From positions 1-21,024 of the IMG/VR virus record IMGVR_UViG_3300032291_000229: a DNA stretch of 21,024 nt, one strand, 5' to 3'. Every line of letters starts with the position of its first letter. Within the stretch, counting starts at the first letter, position 1. This DNA is from a virus. The notes below the pieces were generated by a model. That model did not search any database. It was not told the DNA's origin and worked only from the letters and a program-made list of their open reading frames with translations. The translations under genes were made by a program, and so were the position numbers. This document shows positions 13,395-20,691 of the stretch, in pieces.

Positions 13395-14663
13395 TTAAGT
13401 TAAATAAGTCAAGCAAATTGCAAATGCATATCCATTGCCACCTGGATAAGTATGGTTATAGTTTTGAATATAAAGAGATGTTGAACTATTTGCACTTATT
13501 CCAAAAGTATCGCCTAAAGCAGCATCTTCTCTACCAGCACCTGATAAATGCACCGCTGGATTAGCCGCAAAAGGAAGCCCAGCAATTCTTAATGCAGAAC
13601 TTCCAGTACCATTTACTGTAATGACTGGTCTGCAAGTTACTGTTACAACATTACCTACTTTTGTGTAATAACCCGTTCCATTTGTTACCGCTGTAAGAGT
13701 TCCACCAGCAGAAGTTAATACAGGACTCCAAGTACCTTCTTCATAATCATCTAGTGTGTTTGCGTCAGATGAAGCGGATTGGGTTGCTGGAAATGTGATT
13801 CCTGTGCCACTACTTGTTTGTGTAGCGCCTTTTAAAGTCACCGCACCGTTTTGCTGAAAAGTAACAGTCCTTGCAGCATTTGTAAAAAACGACATTGGTG
13901 CATCAGTAGAACTATAAACAAAAGGTGCGTATGCGCTATTTGTAATAGCAGAACCCGTACTATTATCTAAGCCAACATACATTGTTCCAGCGTTAGATAT
14001 TGTTATATAAGACTGAGTTGTTGTGGTAGTTGCTCTAAACCTAGCAATTTGTTCTCCACTAGATGATTGCACATCAATTCTGTATTGTGGGTTGTTAGTG
14101 CCTACGCCTAAATCACCATCAGCATCAATACGCATCCGTTCTGTGCCACCCTGTTGCCATTTAAATATATTGTATGGTGATGCTTGTGTGGCATTAAATA
14201 AAAATTCACCAGTAGCGTTTTCACGACCAAACACATAACCTGAGCCAGTTGCCCCGATTTGAATGTAATCATCTGCTGAACTTGAACCAATTTGTAGCTT
14301 TTGTGCTGCGCTAGTAGTGCCAATACCTAAATTACCTGCGCTTGTAATACGCATACTTTCAGCACCACCTTCTGTAAAGGCAATAGTGTCGGCTGCTGGA
14401 AAAAAGATACCTGTGTTGGTATCGCCTGTAGTAGTAATAGCTGGGGCTGATACTGTGCCAGCAGAGAATGTAGCTACACCGCTAAAGGCTGCAGTAGTGC
14501 CAGCAATCGTGGCTCCAGCACCAAGGATTTGTACGGGGCTAGAAGCAGCATTACCGACCCAGACTTTCTTGTCGGTGACGTTTACCGCAGCTTCGCCCTG
14601 TACCAGCGTAGCGGGTGCAGCAGCAGAAGTAACACTATTTTTTAATTTAATTGTAGTAGCCAT
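13395..14663 (-). CDS. Tail fibre / receptor-binding protein (422 aa)
   Basis: The N-terminus (KLKNSVTSAAAPATLVQGEAA, then VNVTDKKVWVG) is a common fibre-attachment pattern. Two copies of a fibre repeat follow, EGGAESMRITSAGNLGIGTT at 98-117 and QGGTERMRIDADGDLGVGTN at 171-190. Each is a GG-x-E-x-MRI-x-x-x-G-x-LG-x-GT motif typical of trimeric beta-stalk fibres. The C-terminal part begins with DDYEEGTWSPVL at 305-316 and is predicted beta-rich, ending in LTYLT. That C-terminal region is the likely receptor-binding head. No S74 chaperone domain is seen. The ATG follows the upstream fibre's stop by one base, with GGAGG inside the upstream coding end. Confidence 0.8.
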   Translation of the reverse strand: MATTIKLKNSVTSAAAPATLVQGEAAVNVTDKKVWVGNAASSPVQILGAGATIAGTTAAFSGVATFSAGTVSAPAITTTGDTNTGIFFPAADTIAFTEGGAESMRITSAGNLGIGTTSAAQKLQIGSSSADDYIQIGATGSGYVFGRENATGEFLFNATQASPYNIFKWQQGGTERMRIDADGDLGVGTNNPQYRIDVQSSSGEQIARFRATTTTTQSYITISNAGTMYVGLDNSTGSAITNSAYAPFVYSSTDAPMSFFTNAARTVTFQQNGAVTLKGATQTSSGTGITFPATQSASSDANTLDDYEEGTWSPVLTSAGGTLTAVTNGTGYYTKVGNVVTVTCRPVITVNGTGSSALRIAGLPFAANPAVHLSGAGREDAALGDTFGISANSSTSLYIQNYNHTYPGGNGYAFAICLTYLT

Positions 14664-14664
14664 A

Positions 14665-15912
14665 TTAGAATGAGCCTCCGTCGATTGTTCCAGTTATTTT
14701 TGACCCTGCTAATGAAGTAATCCATGCCGGGTCAGCATAGCTACCAGTTGTGACAACACCATTAGTGACTGTTCCTGCATTGCCACTAATAGAGCCTGTA
14801 ATCGTTGAATTAAACGTCTTTGTACCAGCAACGGTTTGGTCGCCAGTTAGTTTAACAACAGCGTTATCCGCAGCATAACCCGCTAAAGCATGATTACCCC
14901 AACCAAACGCTGTATCTGCTTTCGTGCCTTGCGCTGCGGTAGCATAGTCGGTAGCTGCTGTTGTGGCTGCAGTTCCTAAACCTAAGTTCGTTCTTGCTGT
15001 ACTTGCTGATGCTAAATCCGATAAGTTGTTTGCCTTTAGCAATGAGCTAGAAAGCGTAGCTGTTGCAGCGGCTGCAGAGGCAGCGGCGGATGTTGCTGAG
15101 TTTGCAGCATTGGTTTCAGACGTTGCCGCAGCAGTAGCTGAGTTCGCAGCATTGGTAGCGGATGTAGCTGCGCTTGTGGCGGAGTTGCTTGCAGCAGTGG
15201 CGCTAGTGGCTGCCTCACCTGCTTTAGTAGTCGCTATTCCTGCTTGCGTTGTTGCTGTTGACGCTGAATTTGTTGCGCTCGTTGCGCTGGTAGCTGCATT
15301 GCTTGCTGAAGTGCTTGCGCTAGAGGCTGAAGAAGTGGCTGAAGCAGCACTTGCTGTAGCGGATGTAGCGGAGCTTGCTGCAGCGGTAGCAGAATTGGCA
15401 GCGTTTGTTGCACTTGTTGAAGCGTTGCTTGCTGAAGTAGATGCTGCACTTGCTGAGTTACTTGCATTGGTTGCCTGTGTAGTCGCTGTAGACGCTGAAG
15501 AAGACGCACTAGAGGCGCTAGACGCAGCGTTTGAGGCTGAGGTACTAGCGTTACTTGCGGACGTGCTTGCAGCGCTTGCAGAGGCTGCTGCGGCTGTTTC
15601 TGAGTCAGCAGCATTTTCTTCAGATACTAAGGCAGCGGCTGCGGAGGCAGCGGCGGCAGTAGCGTCACCAACAATACTAGCTGCAGAAGCGGCTGCAGCA
15701 GTAGCAGACGATGTTGCGCTAGAAGCAGAGTTCGCAGCGTTCGTAGCCGATGTTGCAGCAGCAGAAGCAGAACTAGCGGCAGCATTAGCCGACGCTTGTG
15801 ATTGATTTTTAGAGACTTCAGCAGCTTGTGCAGCAGCGGTAGCTAAAGCAGCTTGGCTGTTTGCATCGTTTGTGGCATCACCAGCACCGCCCGGACCTCG
15901 GTAGAAACTCAA
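14665..15912 (-). CDS. Tail fibre with long Ala/Ser coiled-coil stalk (415 aa)
   Basis: Residues about 20-288 are almost pure Ala/Ser/Thr/Asn in heptad-like steps (SATNAANSAT pattern), a trimeric coiled-coil stalk. The end has ANNLSDLASASTARTNLGLG at 294-313, TAFGWGNHALAGYA, then KLTGDQTVAGTKTF and a beta-rich tip ending TIDGGSF. These are standard phage fibre C-terminal elements. It starts at TTG (15912-15910): an AGGAG lies six bases upstream and no ATG fits the MSFYRGPGG N-terminus, so TTG is well supported. It follows the coat-gene terminator and an unusual hairpin leader. The final DGG codons provide the Shine-Dalgarno sequence for the next fibre gene. The biased codons make long false frames on both strands. 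Confidence 0.8.
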   Translation of the reverse strand: MSFYRGPGGAGDATNDANSQAALATAAAQAAEVSKNQSQASANAAASSASAAATSATNAANSASSATSSATAAAASAASIVGDATAAAASAAAALVSEENAADSETAAAASASAASTSASNASTSASNAASSASSASSSASTATTQATNASNSASAASTSASNASTSATNAANSATAAASSATSATASAASATSSASSASTSASNAATSATSATNSASTATTQAGIATTKAGEAATSATAASNSATSAATSATNAANSATAAATSETNAANSATSAAASAAAATATLSSSLLKANNLSDLASASTARTNLGLGTAATTAATDYATAAQGTKADTAFGWGNHALAGYAADNAVVKLTGDQTVAGTKTFNSTITGSISGNAGTVTNGVVTTGSYADPAWITSLAGSKITGTIDGGSF

Positions 15913-15918
15913 ATTATT

Positions 15919-15964
15919 CTCCTAGACTTGTTTAAAGACTCTTGTTAAAGAACCCTTAAACAAG
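15919..15964 (-). promoter_or_regulatory. Hairpin leader of the tail-fibre gene with duplicated 3' arm
   Basis: In the minus-strand RNA CTTGTTTAA (15964-15956) pairs perfectly with TTAAACAAG (15935-15927), nine pairs with a 20-base loop. The loop contains a second partial partner, AACAAG (15946-15941), that can pair with CTTGTT instead. The distal arm ends three bases before the AGGAG of the TTG-started fibre gene. The 5' arm also forms the T-rich tail of the upstream terminator, so the two structures compete for the same bases. Confidence 0.5.
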
Positions 15965-15987
15965 ACAGCCCTAATTAAAGGGCTATC
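15964..15987 (-). terminator. Intrinsic terminator after the major capsid gene
   Basis: In the minus-strand transcript GATAGCCCT (15987-15979) pairs with AGGGCTGTC (15972-15964), nine pairs with one G-U, loop of six bases, followed by TTGTTT. It lies 15 bases past the capsid stop. It would limit read-through from the highly expressed scaffold-capsid unit into the fibre genes. Confidence 0.75.
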
Positions 15988-16002
15988 CTGAGTTTTTACT
16001 AC

Positions 16003-16959
16003 TTAGGCGTTTACAGCCAATACGAAACCAGCTTCTGGACGTACAACTTTAGTGCCGAACAATGTGTCAGCAGTGTAAAGTGTCGACAAGTAATCTTGCT
16101 TGTACTGAGTCTGTGAACGAACACCTAACTGCTCTGCCAATACCATTGTGTCGGTATGGAACAAGAGTGCGGCTTTGATTGCATCACCAGCGGTGTTGTC
16201 ACCAGCGGTCTCGATAACAGGCATATTGCTCGACACATAAATGTCGATTCCATACAACTTACCGATTTGACCATTGTTTACGCCACGACCATCAACGAAG
16301 TCAGAGCTGTTGTAACGGTCAATACCCATGATTGCATTGCGGAGTGAAGGAGGAATCGCAAACTTACGACCATCCATTGGTACGTCAGCGTCGTCCATCA
16401 ACTGGATGAGCTTACGGAAGCCAGCGTCAGTGAACAAGTCAGAGGTGGTTACAGTGTCGAGAGCATAAGCTGTCAAACCTGTCGAAGCGTCGATGAAGTA
16501 CGCATTGCTGTGTACCCAATCAGAAGCGTCGCCGTCGCCGAAAGACTTACCCAAAGCGATGAGGTCGTCATCAACTTGTTTAGCCAAAGCGTAACCTGCG
16601 TCTTCCGTGTAGAAAGAACGGAGCGATGCCAAAGCCTGAACTTCAACGATGTCCTCGATGAAACGTGAGTACTCGAAGTGGCGGTTGATTAGAACCTGTA
16701 CTTCTGTCTCGGTATCAGCTTGGATGGTGACGGCAGTGTTTGCAGCCTTGAGGGTTGCAGAACCACGAGTTGGCTTAGGAATGTGCAGCGTGTCGCCTTT
16801 TTTGCCTTTGAAAGACATTTTGCGAACGAGGTTTGCCAATACTAAGTTTTTCTGATAGGCAGCGATGACTTCATCAGACCAAATTTCTGGTACGAATGTT
16901 GCTGCGTTTGTGCTGTTGACGATAGATGAACTACCGCCGGGGTATGCTACTTTTGCCAT
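16003..16959 (-). CDS. Major capsid protein
   Basis: The 318-residue protein has the size and order expected of the coat protein, directly after scaffold. The N-terminal section (NAATFVPEIWSDEVIAAYQK at 18-37, then VLANLVRKMSFKGKKGDTLHIP) is a hallmark of HK97-fold coats in aquatic podophages: an N-terminal arm helix, then the strand entering the E-loop. The RHFEYSRFIEDIVEVQ segment is the spine helix region. The C-terminus (LGVRSQTQYKQDYLSTLYTA, then DTLFGTKVVRPEAGFVLAV) forms the P-domain strands found at the ends of such coats. GGAAA precedes the ATG, and a strong terminator follows. Coat assignment is firm; exact lineage is not determined here. Confidence 0.9.
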   Translation of the reverse strand: MAKVAYPGGSSSIVNSTNAATFVPEIWSDEVIAAYQKNLVLANLVRKMSFKGKKGDTLHIPKPTRGSATLKAANTAVTIQADTETEVQVLINRHFEYSRFIEDIVEVQALASLRSFYTEDAGYALAKQVDDDLIALGKSFGDGDASDWVHSNAYFIDASTGLTAYALDTVTTSDLFTDAGFRKLIQLMDDADVPMDGRKFAIPPSLRNAIMGIDRYNSSDFVDGRGVNNGQIGKLYGIDIYVSSNMPVIETAGDNTAGDAIKAALLFHTDTMVLAEQLGVRSQTQYKQDYLSTLYTADTLFGTKVVRPEAGFVLAVNA

Positions 16960-16990
16960 GATGTATTTCCTTTAATTAGAAAGTCTAAAA

Positions 16991-17818
16991 TTACTTAACT
17001 CTCCCTGTTGCATATGCGTCCATAATTTCATCGGACAACTGCATATACCTATCAGGGTCGGTTATTCTCAGTTTAATAAGGTCTGCTCTACGATATACTT
17101 TTCTGCTGGTTTCGCCACCACTACCAACATCCACTGTAGCTGCCCTTAATGCTGCATCTTGAGCTTTGCTATCGACTGCTTCTGGTCTGCTGCTCTGAAC
17201 TTGCTGTTTGATTTGTTTGAGTTCCTTGTAGGTGCTCAACAACTCATCAGCGGATTCAAAGTCATACTGGGAATCAGCTTTAGCAAACAAGTTTAATCGG
17301 ATTTGAGAAGATTTAACCCAATCTTGGAAACCAGCATCTTGTGCGATGGTTGCAAAATCAGGATGTTTAGCCGACAGTTGTTGTGCCGTCTTCATCTTCT
17401 TCATTTCTAATGCTGCTTGTCTTGCTTCAATTACTGCAGGGTGCTTCTCAACTTGTCTGTTAACTGCTTTAGCGGGGTCTACAAAAAAGTCTTCTTCGAG
17501 CGATTCTTCAATCGGCGTATTTACTTTAGCGTTTGACTCGAGTTGTTGTTTTAACAGTTGGTCTGCAAGACTTCGTACTTCGTGAACCTCATTTGCTTGG
17601 CGACCTATGAGCTTTTCAGCTTCTTGGTGCATCCTTGCAATCTCAATAGCAGACTTACCACGATACTTCTCTGGTAATTCTTCTACTGGTTCTTTGACAC
17701 CAACCGCTTCAGTAGTATCTGCCGATGTAGAATCAGGTACTGGGGTTGTAATATCTTGTACTACTTCTTGCTCACTACTATTAAACAGTTCTTGTTCTTC
17801 AATAAAGTTTGCTGCCAT
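16991..17818 (-). CDS. Capsid scaffolding protein
   Basis: The 275-residue protein is acidic at the N-terminus, highly helical and Gln/Glu/Ala-rich, with PEKYRGKSAIEIARMHQEAE at 49-68 as the start of a coiled-coil core. The C-terminus SRKVYRRADLIKLRITDPDR at 238-257, followed by a helix ending AYATGRVK, is the basic coat-binding helical hook characteristic of scaffolds in aquatic and T7/P22-type podophages. It is encoded immediately before the coat gene, the normal order. An AGGAG lies seven bases before the ATG. It should guide procapsid assembly and leave before or during packaging. No protease motif is fused to it. Confidence 0.85.
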   Translation of the reverse strand: MAANFIEEQELFNSSEQEVVQDITTPVPDSTSADTTEAVGVKEPVEELPEKYRGKSAIEIARMHQEAEKLIGRQANEVHEVRSLADQLLKQQLESNAKVNTPIEESLEEDFFVDPAKAVNRQVEKHPAVIEARQAALEMKKMKTAQQLSAKHPDFATIAQDAGFQDWVKSSQIRLNLFAKADSQYDFESADELLSTYKELKQIKQQVQSSRPEAVDSKAQDAALRAATVDVGSGGETSRKVYRRADLIKLRITDPDRYMQLSDEIMDAYATGRVK

Positions 17819-17884
17819 TTAAAGTCTCCTGTCACCGAATCAAGTGATTTTAGGATTTATAATCTAAGGCTCTTTCGAGGTGTC

Positions 17885-18115
17885 TTAGGCGTTTTTCTTT
17901 GCTTCTTGCTTCTGTTTATCTTCGTGCCTTTTCGCCCATCTATCGTAGGCAGCCACAAAGTTTGGGTCTGTACCGTCTAAACTAATTCTCACTGGTGAGA
18001 TAATTCGGTTCGCTACACTCCCACAATCACAGGAGATTGTTGTTGTCTCATAACCAACATAACCTTCTGTAATATGTCCTGCATCGCACTTGAAGTCATA
18101 CAGTCTACGACCCAT
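17885..18115 (-). CDS. Small zinc-ribbon protein, FmdB-like
   Basis: The 76-residue protein has C10 and H14 in FKCDAGHITEG and C29/C31 in ISCDCGS, a single metal-binding ribbon with a C-x3-H and C-x-C arrangement similar to FmdB-type zinc ribbons (usually C-x2-C pairs). The later ANRIISPVRISLDG segment and a basic Lys-rich tail are consistent with nucleic-acid binding. It is encoded between portal and scaffold genes, and its start overlaps the end of the 87-residue gene by 11 bases. I recall similar ribbons at this position in aquatic podophages. It could be a late regulator, a packaging accessory or a virion protein; the sequence does not decide. Confidence 0.65.
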   Translation of the reverse strand: MGRRLYDFKCDAGHITEGYVGYETTTISCDCGSVANRIISPVRISLDGTDPNFVAAYDRWAKRHEDKQKQEAKKNA

Positions 18116-18368
18116 TCTGAGCCTCTCCCGAGGAGTCGTTAATGAGTTGTTCGTAGGATTGTTCTGAAACTTGTTTTAAGTTTAGAACCCACTGGAGTAA
18201 ATCCAGTTGACCTCGTTTTAAGTGCAAATCCTTCTCGTCTTGGATAGCAAGAACATGATTAATTGCATCAAACATATTCTGTGCATCTTCGATTAAATCT
18301 TGCCAACCTTGAGTCGCCATCATTGCAAAGCGATTCTCGTAGTATTCTTGTAGTTTCTTGTCAATCAT
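18105..18368 (-). CDS. Conserved hypothetical protein after portal (87 aa)
   Basis: I chose the ATG at 18368 (MIDKKLQEYY) because AAAGGA lies six bases upstream and the protein pattern I recall begins there. The frame could be extended to an upstream GTG at 18431, but that start would lie within the promoter spacer, has no good ribosome-binding site and is rejected. The protein is helical: MIDKKLQEYYENRFAMMATQ, a Trp-containing helix, then HLKRGQLDLLQWVLNLKQVS and an acidic end. I recall close relatives downstream of portals in aquatic podophages, function unknown. It is the first gene of the scaffold-capsid transcription unit and overlaps the zinc-ribbon gene by 11 bases. Confidence 0.75.
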   Translation of the reverse strand: MIDKKLQEYYENRFAMMATQGWQDLIEDAQNMFDAINHVLAIQDEKDLHLKRGQLDLLQWVLNLKQVSEQSYEQLINDSSGEAQNGS

Positions 18369-18392
18369 TCTTTGTCCTTTGGGAGAATGTGT

Positions 18393-18404
18393 GTAAGCGC
18401 TTAC
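18393..18404. promoter_or_regulatory. Perfect 12-base palindrome in a late-operon leader
   Basis: GTAAGCGCTTAC is its own reverse complement. It lies about 11-22 bases after the expected start of transcription from the promoter at 18422-18450 and about 25 bases before the ATG of the 87-residue gene. This is a typical operator position, and its compact dyad is too short-looped to form a stable RNA hairpin. The binding protein is unknown. Confidence 0.45.
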
Positions 18405-18421
18405 TAACTTACTTTGTTGCA

Positions 18422-18450
18422 ATAATACCACACTTTTAAGAAAAAGTCAA
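18422..18450 (-). promoter_or_regulatory. Sigma70-type promoter for the scaffold-capsid unit
   Basis: On the minus strand TTGACT (18450-18445) is a five-of-six -35 box, followed by exactly 17 bases and TATTAT (18427-18422), a five-of-six -10 box. It lies in the 91-base gap between portal and the 87-residue gene, the largest gap of the late block upstream of the coat. Transcription would begin near 18415 and run to the terminator at 15964-15987, covering the 87-residue protein, zinc ribbon, scaffold and capsid. Confidence 0.65.
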
Positions 18451-18459
18451 TACTTTTCT

Positions 18460-20448
18460 TTACTTTTTCATCTGTAGTTCAACAATTTTTCCACGATTAA
18501 CAATGTCTTGCTCTTTTAAGGCAAGTTCACCTACTTTTAATCGTTTCTCAAAGTCGCTGAGTTGTTTTTCAGGCTTATTTACCTTAGCTAATGTCTCTGC
18601 TGCCTTTAATTGCATCTCTTGCGGAGCCATTTGTGCCTCAATCATGGTCTTTTGAGCCTCTGCAGCATCTTTTTGTGCTCTAGCTTGGTATGATGCGGTC
18701 TGTGCTTGACTCTGTTGCATCTGTAACTGGGCTACCATCTGCTGCATTTCAGCCTGTTGTGGGTCTGGTTGGCTCATTTGGGCTAATGCTTGCTCCATTT
18801 CAGCCCTGTTAGACAGGCTAGAGTTCGCAATAATGCCCTTGAGGATGACAGGCAATACAGGAGTATTAGGTCCAAGCGTCTGCAGCAAGCCAATAAGCTG
18901 TTGCTGTTCGTATTCACGAGCCATGATACCCAATGTAGCGGTAGGCATAAACTTCATGTCGACAGAAGGATAACGCTCAGGGTCAAATTGCATATAACGG
19001 AACGCAACCTTCTTAATCAATGGAATCATAAAGTCTTCTTGGAAGTTGGTTAACGTCCGTTTGTACTTCTTAATGATTCCAGCCATCGCCATCGACATAC
19101 CGGCACCAGAAGCATCTCTGGAAGCCTGAGACACAACACCTTGGCTGTCTAAAGTGCCAGTTGCCATGAGCAGCATACGCTCAAACTCTTTAGAGGTGTT
19201 AAAGCTCTCAGGGCTGGTTTGACCGAATTTGAATGGGAATAGTATTTCAGCAGGATTACCGTTGGTAAGGATTGCTTTACCGGGTTTGACTTCAAACTTA
19301 GAGCCACGAGGAAGGCGAGTAGCGTCCATTGCAATCATTGGAGCAGTGGTCAATGCCAAGCTGTCTAAATGGCTACGGAGCTGTGCATCAATCGCTTTTT
19401 GCATATTGTATGCTTTTTCGACTGTACCACGACCCCAGAAACGTCCGGGAACCGTATCGTCTTGGTAAGCGACTACAGGACGGTCTTTCATCATGTAAGG
19501 CGACTTCTCTGCCTTGAGTAGAATACCGTCATTACCGATGACCACAATAGCCTCTACAAGGTCGCTGTAAGCGTCTGCAGTGCTTGACTCAGGGAACAGG
19601 TTAACCACTTCTTCTTCGTCGTTCTCAAGCTGTTCTAGGTACTCTCTAGGGACTAATCCGTAATAGGTTAGAACCTTAACCTTGTCATCTTGATACTGGA
19701 CTACTTCTTGGGTTACTTCTAAGTCGTCGTCGTTACCAGCAGGACCGATGTCTACCTTGCGATAGATACCCTTTTCCATGTTCTCAATCACTTTGTGGAT
19801 AGAGACAAACTTCTCAATCGCTACACCCATTGCATCGTCAATCGAGGTAGCGTTGGGGTCAATTAAGAAGTTCTTTGGGTTTACAGGAACGGTAGGAACG
19901 CAGAAGTATTCTTTCTCGCTCACACCATACGCAGCTTGCGTACTGCCCGGAACAGGCATTGTGGTAGGAATATACTCTGTTTTCTTGGTAACAATAATCT
20001 CACCGATACCAGTACCGTAAATCTCTGCCATTAGTTCAATCTGGTCTACGGACTTACGAATCTTCTCTTTTTCTAAGTCTTCACGCAACAGAGTGCGGAT
20101 AGCTTCCACATCCATTGGATTGTTGTTGTAATCCTTTACATCGTCTTTGATGTCGAAGAACTCTCCGTTACCGAAGATAGCTTCCATAATCTCAGCGTGG
20201 CGAGTCTCAACTGCTTGCTGCGTTGCGGGACTGATTAAGCGACTGCGCTCGGACTCACGAGTACGGTCTTCAGAAGCCCAAACACCACGGAAGATACGCT
20301 CGTATTCTTTCCAGTCTTCTAAGTAGTTCTCGTCACGATGGTCACGCCAGCGGTCACAGTGTTGTACAACGAACGCTGCTAACTCTTTGTCAGCTTCAGA
20401 AGGTTGTTCCCACTGCACGCCTTCGTTATTATCTTTCATTTCAGCCAT
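18460..20448 (-). CDS. Portal protein
   Basis: The 662-residue protein would form the dodecameric ring through which DNA enters and leaves the head. The core contains SRLISPATQQAVETRHAEIM (about 89-108), the acidic wing regions, and VVAYQDDTVPGRFWGRGTVE followed by KAYNMQKAIDAQLRSHLDSL. These are portal-typical segments in podophages. Residues about 549-662 are Gln/Ala/Met-rich and helical, a long C-terminal barrel or crown like that of P22 portal. The gene lies between the terminase (with one small gene in between) and the scaffold-capsid unit. The stop precedes a clear intergenic promoter. No ATPase or nuclease motifs, as expected. Confidence 0.88.
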   Translation of the reverse strand: MAEMKDNNEGVQWEQPSEADKELAAFVVQHCDRWRDHRDENYLEDWKEYERIFRGVWASEDRTRESERSRLISPATQQAVETRHAEIMEAIFGNGEFFDIKDDVKDYNNNPMDVEAIRTLLREDLEKEKIRKSVDQIELMAEIYGTGIGEIIVTKKTEYIPTTMPVPGSTQAAYGVSEKEYFCVPTVPVNPKNFLIDPNATSIDDAMGVAIEKFVSIHKVIENMEKGIYRKVDIGPAGNDDDLEVTQEVVQYQDDKVKVLTYYGLVPREYLEQLENDEEEVVNLFPESSTADAYSDLVEAIVVIGNDGILLKAEKSPYMMKDRPVVAYQDDTVPGRFWGRGTVEKAYNMQKAIDAQLRSHLDSLALTTAPMIAMDATRLPRGSKFEVKPGKAILTNGNPAEILFPFKFGQTSPESFNTSKEFERMLLMATGTLDSQGVVSQASRDASGAGMSMAMAGIIKKYKRTLTNFQEDFMIPLIKKVAFRYMQFDPERYPSVDMKFMPTATLGIMAREYEQQQLIGLLQTLGPNTPVLPVILKGIIANSSLSNRAEMEQALAQMSQPDPQQAEMQQMVAQLQMQQSQAQTASYQARAQKDAAEAQKTMIEAQMAPQEMQLKAAETLAKVNKPEKQLSDFEKRLKVGELALKEQDIVNRGKIVELQMKK

Positions 20449-20450
20449 GA

Positions 20451-20684
20451 TTAGTCTTCCATTTCGTCGTTGAATGGGTCGACAAACTCAACTTCAACCA
20501 CTTCTTCGGTGGGCATAAAGATTTGTTTGTCTTTTAAACCTTGCTCTTTAGCGGCTGTGATAATTTTCATTAAACACTCACCGCTGAGGTAATTCATTTC
20601 TTCCTTCATAACTTCCCACACTGCAGCGTTTTTGCTGAGTTGTTCAAAGTTTAAAGGTACAAATTCATTTTCTTTGTCGTACAT
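20451..20684 (-). CDS. Small acidic hypothetical protein between terminase and portal (77 aa)
   Basis: The 77 residues are acidic, with a helical middle (FEQLSKNAAVWEVMKEEMNY at 18-37, then GECLMKIITAAKEQGL) and a very acidic tail (EEVVEVEFVDPFNDEMED). The ribosome-binding AGGAA overlaps the terminase stop codon (TAGGAA), and the gene ends just before the portal ATG, so the three are coupled. No cysteine cluster, membrane segment or known domain is visible. A role in packaging or portal assembly is suggested only by position. Confidence 0.65.
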   Translation of the reverse strand: MYDKENEFVPLNFEQLSKNAAVWEVMKEEMNYLSGECLMKIITAAKEQGLKDKQIFMPTEEVVEVEFVDPFNDEMED

Positions 20685-20691
20685 AGGTTTC

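Noticed and set aside
13379-13415. TTGACT at the end of the second fibre gene as a -35 box for the 103-residue gene
   Set aside because: At 17-base spacing the -10 position reads TAGCGT, too far from consensus.
15234-15614. A minus-strand alternative-frame ORF rich in Gln/Leu/Pro inside the fibre gene
   Set aside because: Another frame of the same biased repeat; composition is explained entirely by the stalk codons.
14963-15805. A 280-residue plus-strand open frame, Ala/Val/Leu/Glu-rich, opposite the tail-fibre stalk
   Set aside because: It is the mirror of the repetitive Ala/Ser codons on the minus strand. It has no ribosome-binding site or plausible fold, and it is antisense to a well-supported gene.
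17819-17884. TATAAA in the gap before the scaffold gene as a promoter
   Set aside because: No acceptable -35 hexamer at 16-18 bases; the only TTGACA-like match requires 19 bases and matches four of six.
18366-18431. GTG at 18431 as start of the 108-residue version of the post-portal gene
   Set aside because: It lies within the promoter region with no ribosome-binding site; the ATG at 18368 has AAAGGA at ideal spacing.
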